From NCBI RefSeq assembly GCF_020035535.1, contig NZ_CP083349.1, positions 2,852,001 to 2,916,000 of the forward strand: a stretch of 64,000 nucleotides of DNA. The letters are read 5' to 3'. Each line of letters starts with the position of its first letter. Within the stretch, counting starts at the first letter, position 1. Below the pieces are notes generated by a model, which saw only the letters and a list, made by a program, of their open reading frames with translations, was not told the origin of the DNA and searched no databases. A program made the translations under genes and the position numbers. Below are positions 27,804-36,362 of the stretch, piece by piece. This stretch comes from Ensifer adhaerens. Its GTDB lineage: Bacteria; Pseudomonadota; Alphaproteobacteria; Rhizobiales; Rhizobiaceae.

Positions 27804-27863
27804 CGTCGCGCCTCCCCAGAGGTCCGCGAGAAGCTCAGGCTCCTCGCGGCCGTCAGGCTCTTG

Positions 27864-28658
27864 TTAGTCCTTGAGGTTCTCGGGGTTGAGCGGCGTCTTC
27901 AGCCAGGCTTCGGAGCTCGCGTTCAACTTGCCGTCCGAGAGCATTTTGGCGACGGAGTCATTGACCGCCTTTTTCAGGCCTTCCTCGCTCTTGTTGAGAC
28001 CGATATGCGACGGTGAGGTCAGAAGCTGGAATTTCTGTTCCGGCTTCAGCGCCTCCTGGCGAGCCAGCACCTGTGCGCCGACGTCGTTGCCGACGACCAT
28101 CAGTTGCGTCTGGCCGGAAATGAAGGCCTGGATCACCGCATTGTAGTTGTCGAAGCGCTGGATGTCGGCATTGGCCGGCGCTGCCTCGGTGAGCGAGGTG
28201 TCTTCCAAGGTGCCACGGTTGACGGCGATGGTCTTTTCCGCAAGGTCTTCCTTGCCGGCGACCTTCAGTTCCGCCGGGCCGATGACGGCAATGTAGTAAG
28301 GCGCATAGGCAGCAGCGAAATCGATCACCTCGGCGCGCTCCTTGGAGAAGCCGACGCTCATCAGGATATCGACGCGCTTGTCGTTGAGATAGGGAATGCG
28401 GTTCTGGCCGGTGACGCTGACGAGGTTCAGCTTGACGCCGAGGTCATCGGCGATCTGCTGGGCCACGTCGACATCGTAGCCCTTGATGCTCATGTCGGCG
28501 CTGGCAGACGAGAAGGGCGGGAAGTCGGAGAAAATGCCGACATTGATCTGGCCGGCGGACTTGATATCGGCGAGCGCATCGGCCTTGGCGATGCCGGCGG
28601 CTGCACCGAGCATCAGGGCAGCGGCGAATGCTGTCTTCAGTTTGGTATGGATCGTCAT
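27864..28658 (-). CDS. Amino-acid ABC transporter substrate-binding protein
   Basis: 264-residue periplasmic receptor (SBP_bac_3 family). The start at 28658 gives a signal peptide (MTIHTKLKTAFAAALMLGAAAGIAKA) and has AGGGGAA about 6 nt upstream. Typical features are VGIFSDFPPFSSAS, MSIKGYDVDVAQQIA and VDILMSVGFSKERAEVIDF. It lies 92 bp downstream of the agmatinase gene and ahead of two amino-acid permeases, so a basic or guanidino compound is a sensible ligand guess. Confidence 0.92.
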   Translation of the reverse strand: MTIHTKLKTAFAAALMLGAAAGIAKADALADIKSAGQINVGIFSDFPPFSSASADMSIKGYDVDVAQQIADDLGVKLNLVSVTGQNRIPYLNDKRVDILMSVGFSKERAEVIDFAAAYAPYYIAVIGPAELKVAGKEDLAEKTIAVNRGTLEDTSLTEAAPANADIQRFDNYNAVIQAFISGQTQLMVVGNDVGAQVLARQEALKPEQKFQLLTSPSHIGLNKSEEGLKKAVNDSVAKMLSDGKLNASSEAWLKTPLNPENLKD

Positions 28659-28750
28659 GGTAATTCCCCTACCCGGAAGCTTTGTGATTGTGCAGTCTCG
28701 TGGTCGGCCACCGGTTCCGGTCCGGCAGCCGACAAACATTTTTCCGGGCG

Positions 28751-29812
28751 TCAGGCAGACTTGCCTGTGATCGCCGGGCTGAAGACCATGAGGCTCAGGA
28801 TTTCGAAGAGCACCTGTGCGCCGGCATGGGCCGTATTGGTTGTCGAGTCGTATTGCGGCGCCACTTCCACGACGTCGCCGCCGACCAGATTGACTCCCTT
28901 GAAGCCGCGGATCAATTCCAGCACTTCGCGGGTCGTTAGGCCACCCACTTCCGGCGTCCCGGTGCCGGGTGCGAAGGACGGATCGAGGCTGTCGATATCG
29001 AAGGAGAGATAGGTCGGGCCATCGCCGACGATCTTCTTCGCCTTCTCGATAATCGCGGGAATGCCGAGACCGGTCACTTCTTCGGCGTGGATGACGGTCA
29101 TGCCGGACTCATAGGAGAACTCCCAGAGATATTCGGCCGAGCCGCGAATGCCGATCTGCACCACACGGGTCGGGTCGAGCACGCCGTCGAGCACCGCGTT
29201 GCGGAACGGACCGCCGTGGTGGAACTTGGTGAGGTCGTAGGCGCCGCCGGTGTCGCAGTGGGCGTCGATGTGGATCATGCCGACGGGGCGCTTCTTGCCG
29301 ACTGCCTTGAGGATCGGATGGGTGATCGAGTGATCACCGCCGACCGACAGCGGCAGCACGCCGGCTTCGACGATCTGGTTGATGCGCTTCTCGATATCCT
29401 CATGGCTGAGTTCCAGCCGGTAGCGGCTCTGGAACGGCACGTCGCCGATATCGGCGACCCGCAGTTCCTGCACCGGCGTGCAGCCGAGCACGTGGTTGTA
29501 GGGGCCGATACGCTCGATCGAACGCAGCGCCCGCGGTCCGAAGCGCGAGCCCGGACGGTTGGTAACGCCGAGATCCATCGGAATTCCGACGATCGCCACC
29601 TGCAGATTGCCGAAATCCGGGTTCTCCGCATCGACCGGCATATGCGGCGCGGTCAGGAAGGTCGGGATGCCCGAATAGGGCGCAAGCCGCGTGCCGCTCT
29701 TGTTGAAGATCTTGTCGGCGACCTTGCGGAAGGTCGGATCGAACAGTTCGCCGCCGTGGCTTTCGCCGTACTTCGCCTTCAATTCGGCAAGCTTGTTGTT
29801 GTCCCAGGCCAT
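28751..29812 (-). CDS. speB: Agmatinase/ureohydrolase-family guanidino hydrolase
   Basis: Mn-dependent (or Ni-dependent) ureohydrolase that releases urea from a guanidino compound. Metal-ligand motifs are complete: GGDHS (158-162), DAHCD (183-187) and FDIDSLDP (271-278). At 353 residues it is longer than E. coli SpeB (about 306), with an extra N-terminal segment of some 50 residues. It heads a possible operon with an amino-acid receptor and two permeases and is divergent from a LysR gene. Agmatinase is the default, but guanidinobutyrase or guanidine hydrolase activity is equally compatible with the motifs. Confidence 0.85.
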   Translation of the reverse strand: MAWDNNKLAELKAKYGESHGGELFDPTFRKVADKIFNKSGTRLAPYSGIPTFLTAPHMPVDAENPDFGNLQVAIVGIPMDLGVTNRPGSRFGPRALRSIERIGPYNHVLGCTPVQELRVADIGDVPFQSRYRLELSHEDIEKRINQIVEAGVLPLSVGGDHSITHPILKAVGKKRPVGMIHIDAHCDTGGAYDLTKFHHGGPFRNAVLDGVLDPTRVVQIGIRGSAEYLWEFSYESGMTVIHAEEVTGLGIPAIIEKAKKIVGDGPTYLSFDIDSLDPSFAPGTGTPEVGGLTTREVLELIRGFKGVNLVGGDVVEVAPQYDSTTNTAHAGAQVLFEILSLMVFSPAITGKSA

Positions 29813-29991
29813 CCGTTCAATCCTCCGTCATGAATAGCCCGGGGCATGCGCGTGAAGCGCCACAGATATCTGTCTGCGGATGGGGCCGGCTCGTCCGGCG
29901 CGATCATGTTCCCCAGGCGTTTTCGCCTTTGTTGATGAACATTAGGCGGTAATTCCACTAGAAAATCAATTGACATTGTTATAGCGTTTCG

Positions 29992-30008
29992 TGTGAGAAA
30001 AATTCACA
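29992..30008. promoter_or_regulatory. Candidate LysR box between speB-like gene and lysR
   Basis: TGTGA and TCACA form a dyad separated by 7 nt; its centre fits the LysR T-N11-A pattern (TGAGAAAAATTCA). It lies in the 223-bp divergent region between the ureohydrolase gene and the LysR gene, 27 bp before the LysR start. A TTGACA hexamer is at 29970-29975. The fit to both a LysR box and autoregulation is inference. Confidence 0.45.
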
Positions 30009-30035
30009 TAACAACTACCACCGGAACGCCCAGAT

Positions 30036-31082
30036 TTGTCCAGCCGCCTGCCCCCGCTCAACCCCTTGCGTGCCTTCGAAGCGACGGCGCGGCGGGGCTC
30101 CGTATCGGCTGCGGCACGCGAGCTCAACGTCACCCACGGTGCGATCAGTCACCAGATCCGGGCACTCGAACTCTCGGTCAAGGCGGCGCTGTTCGAGCGC
30201 GGCGGCAAGCGGCTGAAACTGACGCCGCAGGGCGCATTGCTCTTGCCGGCGGTCACCCACGCCTTTGCCGAGATCGCCGCGGCCACTGCGGCGATGACGC
30301 GTCCGACGACGAGCGGCGAACTCCGCATCACCTGCGTCCCGGCGCTGCTTTCCTTCTGGCTGATTCCGCGGCTGCACCTCTTCACCGAGCAATATCCGGA
30401 CGTGCGCCTGACGCTGATCGCCTCCAACGACGAAGCCTACCTGCATTCGCCCGATGTCGACGTCTGCCTGATCTACGGCGACGGCAACTGGTCCGGTGCC
30501 TGGGCCAAGCTCTGGAGCCGTCTCGAACTCTTCCCGGTCGTAAGTCCGACGCTCGTCAACATGCGGCCCTTACGGTCCGTCCGGGATCTGCGCGACCATG
30601 TGATGCTGCATGGCGACGATGGCCGCGAGTGGAACACCTGGCTCGCAGCGGCTGATGCTAGCGACCTGCAGCGCGGCCAGCAGCATTTCATGAGCGACGC
30701 GCGGCTCTCGACCGAAGCGGCGCTGCACAACCAAGGCGTCGCGCTCGGCGACACCATCACTGCCGGCAGTCTCATCGCGCGCGGCGAACTGATCGCCCCC
30801 TTCGACCTGACGGTGCCCGCCAACGACGCCTTCTTCGTCGCGTGCCGCAACGAAGTGCTGGCAGCACCGATCGTGCGCATCTTCATCGACTGGATGTTCG
30901 CAACGCTCGAAAGCGATCCGATGCCGGAGCTCCAGACCTCGGCGCGCACGATTATTCGCAGCCGGACCTCGAAATCCGAGCCAACTGATCGTAAATCGAA
31001 GCCGGACGGCTTTCAGCCGGTCTCGGCGCCAAGCCGTGATCGCCGCTCAGATCGCCCGCAGAAACGTAAAGCCAAGGCCTGA
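30036..31082 (+). CDS. LysR-family regulator with long basic C-terminal tail
   Basis: Cytoplasmic DNA-binding regulator of the GcvA-like LysR group. The N-terminal winged helix reads LRAFEATARRGSVSAAARELNVTHGAISHQIRALE, followed by a substrate-binding domain. It probably controls the divergent ureohydrolase operon and perhaps the aminotransferase downstream. Two oddities are seen: the only possible start is a TTG (an in-frame stop lies 27 bp upstream), and the last 50 or so residues are a polar Arg/Lys/Ser-rich tail beyond the usual domain end, making 348 aa instead of about 300. Confidence 0.88.
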   Translation: MSSRLPPLNPLRAFEATARRGSVSAAARELNVTHGAISHQIRALELSVKAALFERGGKRLKLTPQGALLLPAVTHAFAEIAAATAAMTRPTTSGELRITCVPALLSFWLIPRLHLFTEQYPDVRLTLIASNDEAYLHSPDVDVCLIYGDGNWSGAWAKLWSRLELFPVVSPTLVNMRPLRSVRDLRDHVMLHGDDGREWNTWLAAADASDLQRGQQHFMSDARLSTEAALHNQGVALGDTITAGSLIARGELIAPFDLTVPANDAFFVACRNEVLAAPIVRIFIDWMFATLESDPMPELQTSARTIIRSRTSKSEPTDRKSKPDGFQPVSAPSRDRRSDRPQKRKAKA

Positions 31083-31086
31083 AGCG

Positions 31087-31127
31087 CGATGAGGAAAAGT
31101 GTATACGGCTTTCGCCCGCATCTCGCT
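31087..31127. repeat. Short palindromic intergenic repeat, copy 1
   Basis: A 41-bp stretch GCGATGAGG...CCCGCATCTCGC resembles the elements at 43860 and 54471 (shared core: CGCCCGCATC with an inverted ATGCGGG-like arm, here degenerated). Such short palindromes are scattered between genes in rhizobial genomes. It follows the LysR stop directly. Confidence 0.5.
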
Positions 31128-31156
31128 TGAAACTATCTAACGCAGGAACTCCCGCC

Positions 31157-32335
31157 ATGCCGCATTTCAACCCGCTCGTCGAAAAGCTCTCGCCGCCGCC
31201 CGTGCCTTCGGTGCTGGCCTGGGCGAAATCCTACGACGGCTCCCGTGGCCCGCTGATCGATCTGTCGCAGGCGGTGCCCGGCTATCCCGCCCATCCGGAC
31301 ATGCTGGCCTGGCTCGGCGAAGCTGCTGCCTCCACCGCCTATACCGGCTATGGCGCGATCGAGGGCGAAGCGGTGCTGCGTGACGCCTATGCGGCCCATG
31401 TCGCCGGGCTATACGGTGCCGTGATCACGGCCGACAACATCCATATCACCTCGGGCTGCAACCAGGCCTTCATCTGCACGGCGATGGCCATTGCCGGCGC
31501 GGGCGACACGATCCTGATGACCAACCCCTACTACTTCAACCAGGAAACGACGCTTTCGATGCTCGGCATCCATGTCGAGCTCGTGCCCTGCGACGCCGGC
31601 GCCGGCTTCCTGCCGGAGGTCGACGCGATCGCTGCTGCCCTTCGCCCCGGCATCCGTGCACTCGCGCTCGTCTCGCCCAACAACCCGACCGGCGCCGTCT
31701 ATCCGCCGGAGTTGCTTGGCCGCATTTACGAGGCTTGCCGCGCCAAGGGCGTCTGGCTGATCCTCGACGAGACCTACCGCGACTTCCTGCCCGACGCGTC
31801 TGCCGCCCCGCATGGCCTGCTCGCAACCGAAGGCTGGCAGGAGAGCTTCATCGGCCTATACAGCTTCTCGAAATCCTTCTGCATTCCCGGTCATCGCCTG
31901 GGCGCGATCACCGCCGGCCCTGCCGTCATCGAGCAGGTGACGAAGATCATGGACAACCTGCAGATCTGCGCGCCGCGCTCGGCCCAGGCCGCGGTCGCGA
32001 AGGCAATCCCGGCTCTTGCCGACTGGCGTCAGACGAACCGCGCCGAAATCGCGGCACGAGCCGATGCGCTGCGCGACGTCATGAGCCGCCTGCCGAAGTG
32101 GAAGCTGCAGGCGGTCGGCGCCTATTTCGCCTATGTCCGCCACCCCTTCCCGGATATCGACTCGCAGTTCATCGCAGAGAAGCTGGCCAAGCTCGCCGGC
32201 GTCGTCTGCCTGCCCGGCGACTATTTCGGCGAAGGCCAGGAGAACTATCTGCGCTTTGCCTTCGCCAATGCGGATGCCGCAACGATCCGCAAGCTTGAAG
32301 AGCGGCTGGCGAACTTCACGCCGCCCGGCCTTTGA
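31157..32335 (+). CDS. PLP-dependent class I/II aminotransferase
   Basis: 392-residue fold-type I aminotransferase. The PLP-binding Lys is in YSFSKSFCIPGHRLG, preceded by the Asn and Asp motifs SPNNPTGAVYPPE and LILDETYRDF. The C-terminal Arg region is ENYLRFAFAN. The start at 31157 has AGGA about 8 nt upstream. It follows the LysR gene by 74 bp on the same strand and could be co-transcribed. The substrate is not known; the surroundings suggest an amine or amino acid linked to polyamine use. Confidence 0.9.
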   Translation: MPHFNPLVEKLSPPPVPSVLAWAKSYDGSRGPLIDLSQAVPGYPAHPDMLAWLGEAAASTAYTGYGAIEGEAVLRDAYAAHVAGLYGAVITADNIHITSGCNQAFICTAMAIAGAGDTILMTNPYYFNQETTLSMLGIHVELVPCDAGAGFLPEVDAIAAALRPGIRALALVSPNNPTGAVYPPELLGRIYEACRAKGVWLILDETYRDFLPDASAAPHGLLATEGWQESFIGLYSFSKSFCIPGHRLGAITAGPAVIEQVTKIMDNLQICAPRSAQAAVAKAIPALADWRQTNRAEIAARADALRDVMSRLPKWKLQAVGAYFAYVRHPFPDIDSQFIAEKLAKLAGVVCLPGDYFGEGQENYLRFAFANADAATIRKLEERLANFTPPGL

Positions 32336-32430
32336 GACTTGAAGTGACGCAGTTCCGGACGGGAAACCGTTTCACACTATTCGTGGAATTGGTCTGAGGC
32401 CCGGAACTGCTCTGAGGAAAGCGCGCAGCG

Positions 32431-33327
32431 TTACCCGCGCCGCGCGATCAGGATGCCGACAAGCACGATGACGCCGCCGATCGCCTGCATCATGCCCACC
32501 GGCTCGGCAAGCAGGATCCAGGCGAGAATTGCCGCCACGACCGGCTGCAACAGCAAAGTCAGCGAGGAAAAGGCGGGCGGCAGATAGGCAAGCGCATAGG
32601 TGATCGCCACCTGCCCGCCGGCATGGCTGACAAAGGCGAGACCGAAAAGCATCGCCCACCCGAACGTCGTCGCCGGAAAGAGCGTCGGCTCGAACAGGAC
32701 TGCCATCGGCAGCATGCAGATTGCTGCAGACGCCGTACTCCAGATCATGATGCGCACGGTGCTGAACAAGCTGCGCAGCCGCCCGATCGCCAGGATGTAG
32801 CCGGCATAGAACATGGCGGCGATGACAGCGATGCCGTCCCCCAGCAGATTGCCCTCACCGAGCGCCATCGGTCCACCCTTGAGGATCACCACGCCCGCAA
32901 CCGCCGTGATGAGGCCTATGGCGAAGATGACGCTGACGCGCGAGCGAAACAAAAGCCAGCTCGTGAGCGTCACGAAAACGGGCGCCAGATTGGCAAGCAG
33001 CGTGGCGTTGGCGACCGAGGTCTTGGTGAGCGCGTAGTGCCAGGCGCCGAGATCGATGGCGAGAAACACGCCGGGCAGGATGAGCAACGCATATTCCGAG
33101 AGCTTTTCCGGTCGCCGCCCGCCGGCGCCCTCGGGGCGGAACCAGGTCCAGGCAAGAAGCGGAATCAATGCCAGAGCCACGCGCCAGAAGGCGGTCGCCA
33201 TCGGCCCGACTTCCGACAGTCGCACGAAGATCGGCGAGCCGCCGATCGCAGCGCCGCCGATGAGAAGTGCTGCCATGGCAACGCGATTGTGGGCCGAGGA
33301 ATGATGTGGGTGGGTCACGGGAGGCAT
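32431..33327 (-). CDS. DMT-superfamily (EamA) transporter
   Basis: 298-residue membrane protein with about ten hydrophobic helices arranged as two EamA repeats (AFWRVALALIPLLAW in the first; VSHAGGQVAITYALAYLPPA in the second). Many members export amino acids or metabolites. It is convergent with the aminotransferase gene and follows the aldehyde dehydrogenase gene on the same strand after a terminator, so it is probably transcribed separately. The substrate is unknown. Confidence 0.9.
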   Translation of the reverse strand: MPPVTHPHHSSAHNRVAMAALLIGGAAIGGSPIFVRLSEVGPMATAFWRVALALIPLLAWTWFRPEGAGGRRPEKLSEYALLILPGVFLAIDLGAWHYALTKTSVANATLLANLAPVFVTLTSWLLFRSRVSVIFAIGLITAVAGVVILKGGPMALGEGNLLGDGIAVIAAMFYAGYILAIGRLRSLFSTVRIMIWSTASAAICMLPMAVLFEPTLFPATTFGWAMLFGLAFVSHAGGQVAITYALAYLPPAFSSLTLLLQPVVAAILAWILLAEPVGMMQAIGGVIVLVGILIARRG

Positions 33328-33411
33328 CCGGAAGGGAGCAGTGGTCTGCTGCAGATCGTTGACGAGCTATCAGATGCCGGCTGCCGGTGACAGTCCTTGC
33401 GCGCCCAAGCC

Positions 33412-33449
33412 TGAAAGAAAAACGGCCGCCACAAGATTGCGGCGGCCGT
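33412..33449 (-). terminator. Intrinsic terminator of aldehyde dehydrogenase gene
   Basis: On the minus strand ACGGCCGCC / GGCGGCCGT forms a 9-bp stem with an 11-nt loop (33422-33449), followed by TTTTTCTTTC. It lies 24 bp past the stop codon. This is a clear rho-independent terminator. Confidence 0.9.
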
Positions 33450-33473
33450 CCTTCAGAGGATGTTGCGCTTTGC

Positions 33474-34907
33474 TCAGGCGGCGTCGGGAACGTGGACAGT
33501 CTTCACTTCCAGGAAGTCCTCAAGGCCGAACATGCCACCTTCGCGACCGTTGCCGGACTGCTTGTAGCCGCCGAATGGGCTGCCGTAGCGATGTGGCCCA
33601 CCATTGATGTGCACCATGCCGGCGCGCAGGCGACCGGCAACACGCTCGGCCCGCTTGGGGTCACCCGTCTGCACGTAAGCCGCGAGACCGTAGTTAGTGT
33701 CGTTGGCGATCGCGATCGCTTCCTCCTCGGTATCGAAGGGAATGATGGCGAGTACCGGGCCGAAGACCTCCTCGCGGGCGATGCGCATCTCATTGTTGAC
33801 ATCGGCAAAGATCGTCGGCTTGACGAAGTAGCCGGTTTCGAAGCCCTCCGGCTTGCCGGCGCCGCCGACGAGCAGACGCGCGCCTTCGGCAATGCCTGCC
33901 TCGATCAGCGCCTGCACCCGGCCGAACTGGATGTGGCTGACGAGCGGACCGATGTGGCCGCCTTCCTGGGTGGGGTCGCCGACCTTGGCCTCGCGGCCGA
34001 CATGCTTGGCGATCTCGACCACCTGGTCGTAAACGCTGCGCTCCACCAGCATTCGGGTCGGCGCGTCGCAGGACTGGCCGGAATTGTTGAAGCATTCCAG
34101 CACGCTGCCGGTGACGCGGTCTTCGAGATCGGCATCGGCAAAGACGATGTTCGGCGACTTGCCACCGAGTTCCAGCGTCACGCGCTTGACGGTCTCGGCC
34201 GCATCCTTGCTGACGGCGATGCCGGCGCGGGTCGAGCCGGTGAACGACATCATGTCGATGTCGCGATGCTTGGAAAGGGCAGCACCGGCATTGATGCCGT
34301 CGCCGTTGACAAGGTTGAAGACGCCGGCCGGGAAGCCCGCCTCGTCGATCATCTCGGCGTAGAGCATGGCGTTCAGTGGCGTGAACTCGCTCGGCTTCAG
34401 GATGCAGGTCGAGCCGGTTGCCAGCGCCGGCACCACCTTCAGCGCGATCTGGTTGATCGGCCAGTTCCACGGCGTGATCAGACCGCACACACCGATCGGC
34501 TCGCGCAGGATGACGTCGCCGTTCGGCAGCCGGTCGCGGCTCTTCAGCCGCTTCAGCGCGTCGATGAAGCCCTGGAGGTGGCCGACGCCGACATCGGCCT
34601 GCTGCTCGCGGGTCATGGTCTTCGGTGCACCAAGCTCCATGGTGATGGTATCGACCATCTCGTCATAGCGGCGCTTGTAGACGGCAAGCAGCTTTTCGAG
34701 CAGCGCCAGCCGTTCCTCGACGCTGGTCTGGCTGTAGGTGGCAAAGGCCTTCTTGGCGGCGGCAACCGCCCGGTCGATGTCTGCGGCGGTGCCCATGGAG
34801 ATCACCGCAATCGGCTTTTCCGTCGCCGGGTTCAGCACCTCGAGATCGTTTGCGACGATGGGATCCACCCAGGCGCCATTGATGTAAAACTTGCGTTTGT
34901 CGAGCAT
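33474..34907 (-). CDS. NAD(P)-dependent aldehyde dehydrogenase
   Basis: 477-residue ALDH. It has the cofactor Asn/Lys region PWNWPINQI, the general-base Glu in LELGGKSPN, the nucleophile Cys in NNSGQSCDAPTR, and the C-terminal GPVLAIIPFDTEEEAI region. It lies 16 bp downstream of the MBL hydrolase gene and within the polyamine catabolic region, so it may oxidise gamma-aminobutyraldehyde or a related aldehyde, but the substrate cannot be read from sequence. Confidence 0.93.
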   Translation of the reverse strand: MLDKRKFYINGAWVDPIVANDLEVLNPATEKPIAVISMGTAADIDRAVAAAKKAFATYSQTSVEERLALLEKLLAVYKRRYDEMVDTITMELGAPKTMTREQQADVGVGHLQGFIDALKRLKSRDRLPNGDVILREPIGVCGLITPWNWPINQIALKVVPALATGSTCILKPSEFTPLNAMLYAEMIDEAGFPAGVFNLVNGDGINAGAALSKHRDIDMMSFTGSTRAGIAVSKDAAETVKRVTLELGGKSPNIVFADADLEDRVTGSVLECFNNSGQSCDAPTRMLVERSVYDQVVEIAKHVGREAKVGDPTQEGGHIGPLVSHIQFGRVQALIEAGIAEGARLLVGGAGKPEGFETGYFVKPTIFADVNNEMRIAREEVFGPVLAIIPFDTEEEAIAIANDTNYGLAAYVQTGDPKRAERVAGRLRAGMVHINGGPHRYGSPFGGYKQSGNGREGGMFGLEDFLEVKTVHVPDAA

Positions 34908-34923
34908 TCGCTCCTCCTTCCCG

Positions 34924-35658
34924 TCAGTTTGTCTTTTGCTTCTCCGCGAGCCAGTTCCGGATCAGCATGCGATAGCGCTCGCCGGAAAAGCTCGGAAAAT
35001 GTCCGCCATGAACGATACGCGCGGGGATCGCGAGCAACCGTTCCATCGACGCCAGGTAGTCGTCGGCATTGGAATGATAGGTGTCCTCGATCAGCGGCCC
35101 GTCATAGAGAATGTCGCCCGAGAAGAGCACGCCGGTTTTCGCCTCCCAAAGCGCAATCCCGCCGGGCGAATGGCCGGGCGTATGGATCACCTCGAAGACC
35201 CGGTCGCCGAGATCGATATGGTCGCCGTCTTCCAAGAGCCGCGTCGCCGGCGCCGCCCTCACCGCATAGGTGGTGGAGGCGTAGGGTTCGGGCGGCAATG
35301 CGTCGAAGATCTCGTCGGCGACATAGGGATCGGCAAGCGTGTTCTTGCGGGTCGGATGCGCCAGCAGCTCGGCCTCGGCGGAATGCACGCAGCGGCACTC
35401 GAACTCGTGATGGCAGCCGATATGGTCGAAATGGGTGTGGCTGGCGACGGCATCCAAAGCGCGTTCGGTGACGAGCGGCACCCATTGCCTGAGCGACACG
35501 ACGCCCATGCCGCTATCGACGAGCATGTCGCGGTCGCGGCCGCGCACATGCCAGATGTTGCAGCGGTAGAATTCCTGGATATAGGGCTCGTCGATGATCG
35601 TGACGCCATCGTCGAGCCGTCTCACCCGGTACCAGTCCTTGGGGGCAATTCTCTGCAT
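34924..35658 (-). CDS. MBL-fold metallo-hydrolase
   Basis: 244-residue metallo-beta-lactamase-fold hydrolase with the metal motif THFDHIGCHHE (H-x-H-x-D-H), a later His in HTPGHSPGG, an Asp in FSGDILYDG and a final His in HGGHFPS. The overall pattern is glyoxalase II-like. ATG 35658 is used; an in-frame GTG at 35676 has no ribosome site. It immediately follows the broken ABC ATPase remnant and precedes the aldehyde dehydrogenase. The substrate is unknown. Confidence 0.9.
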   Translation of the reverse strand: MQRIAPKDWYRVRRLDDGVTIIDEPYIQEFYRCNIWHVRGRDRDMLVDSGMGVVSLRQWVPLVTERALDAVASHTHFDHIGCHHEFECRCVHSAEAELLAHPTRKNTLADPYVADEIFDALPPEPYASTTYAVRAAPATRLLEDGDHIDLGDRVFEVIHTPGHSPGGIALWEAKTGVLFSGDILYDGPLIEDTYHSNADDYLASMERLLAIPARIVHGGHFPSFSGERYRMLIRNWLAEKQKTN

Positions 35659-35662
35659 CGTG

Positions 35663-36262
35663 TTACGCGTGTCCACCTGTGGCGGGCAAAGCTACGACGT
35701 CGGCTGCGCGCACGGCAAGCGGCACAATCTCGCCCTCGCGCACGGTTGCCGATTGCGGCAGATGTGCCACCAGCGCCCTCGTATCCGCAGCACAGGGCTG
35801 CAGGTGGCAGCGATAGTGCGTGCCGAAGAAAGCGCTGCCGGCAACCCGCGCCTCTCCGAGCGCCACGGTCGGTCCCTCTGCCTTGTCGTCGGCGCGGAAA
35901 TGTTCCGGCCGGATGGTCAGCGTGATCCGGTCGCCGGCCTTCGGCGACGATGCGGTGAAATTGCCCGCCGGCAACGCCAGGCTGCCAAGTGACGTTTCGA
36001 CATGGGCGGAGCTTGCATCCGCCGCCGCGACACGACCGGAAACAAAATTGACCTCGCCCATGAACCCCGCCGAAAACAGCGAGCGCGGGCGCATATATAT
36101 CTCCGACGGCGGGCCGAAATCCTCGATCCGCCCCTGGTTCATCACCACGATTCGGTCGGCGATCGCCATCGCCTCCTCCTGGTCGTGGGTGACGTGCACG
36201 AAGGTGGTGCCGACCCGTTTCTGGATCGCCTTCAGCTCGTCCTGCATCTGGCGGCGAAGTTT
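35663..36262 (-). pseudogene. Truncated ABC ATPase gene (PotA-like), C-terminal part only
   Basis: The open frame encodes only the end of a PotA-like ATPase: [22 protein letters not shown]-loop THDQEEAM and the C-terminal TOBE region. Walker A, the signature motif and Walker B, which should precede it (about 170 residues), are absent. Directly upstream, in another frame, is the start of a permease gene (36360-36265). The simplest reading is an internal deletion joining the two genes near 36262-36266. The product, if made from the ATG at 36247, could not bind ATP. Confidence 0.85.
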
Positions 36263-36360
36263 CAGAAGAGCACCAGCACGGCGACCGGCAGGAAGATGAA
36301 GGCATAGACGAGGACGAGATAGGTCCAGGAGAGCACGCTTGCGGAGATCTGGCGCAGCAT
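36262..36360 (-). pseudogene. Truncated ABC permease gene (PotC-like), first 32 codons
   Basis: A normal permease start, [20 protein letters not shown] and the first membrane helix ([12 protein letters not shown]), begins 2 bp after the intact permease gene and then ends in TGA at the deletion junction. The remaining roughly 230 residues expected for a PotC-type permease are missing. With the ATPase remnant this marks a deletion I estimate at over 1 kb from normal family lengths. Confidence 0.85.
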
Positions 36361-36362
36361 CG

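Noticed and set aside
33387..35471. A 694-codon open frame on the plus strand opposite the aldehyde dehydrogenase and MBL genes
   Set aside because: Antisense shadow of two well-supported genes; its composition (His/Arg/Asp-rich) is typical of a complementary-strand artefact.
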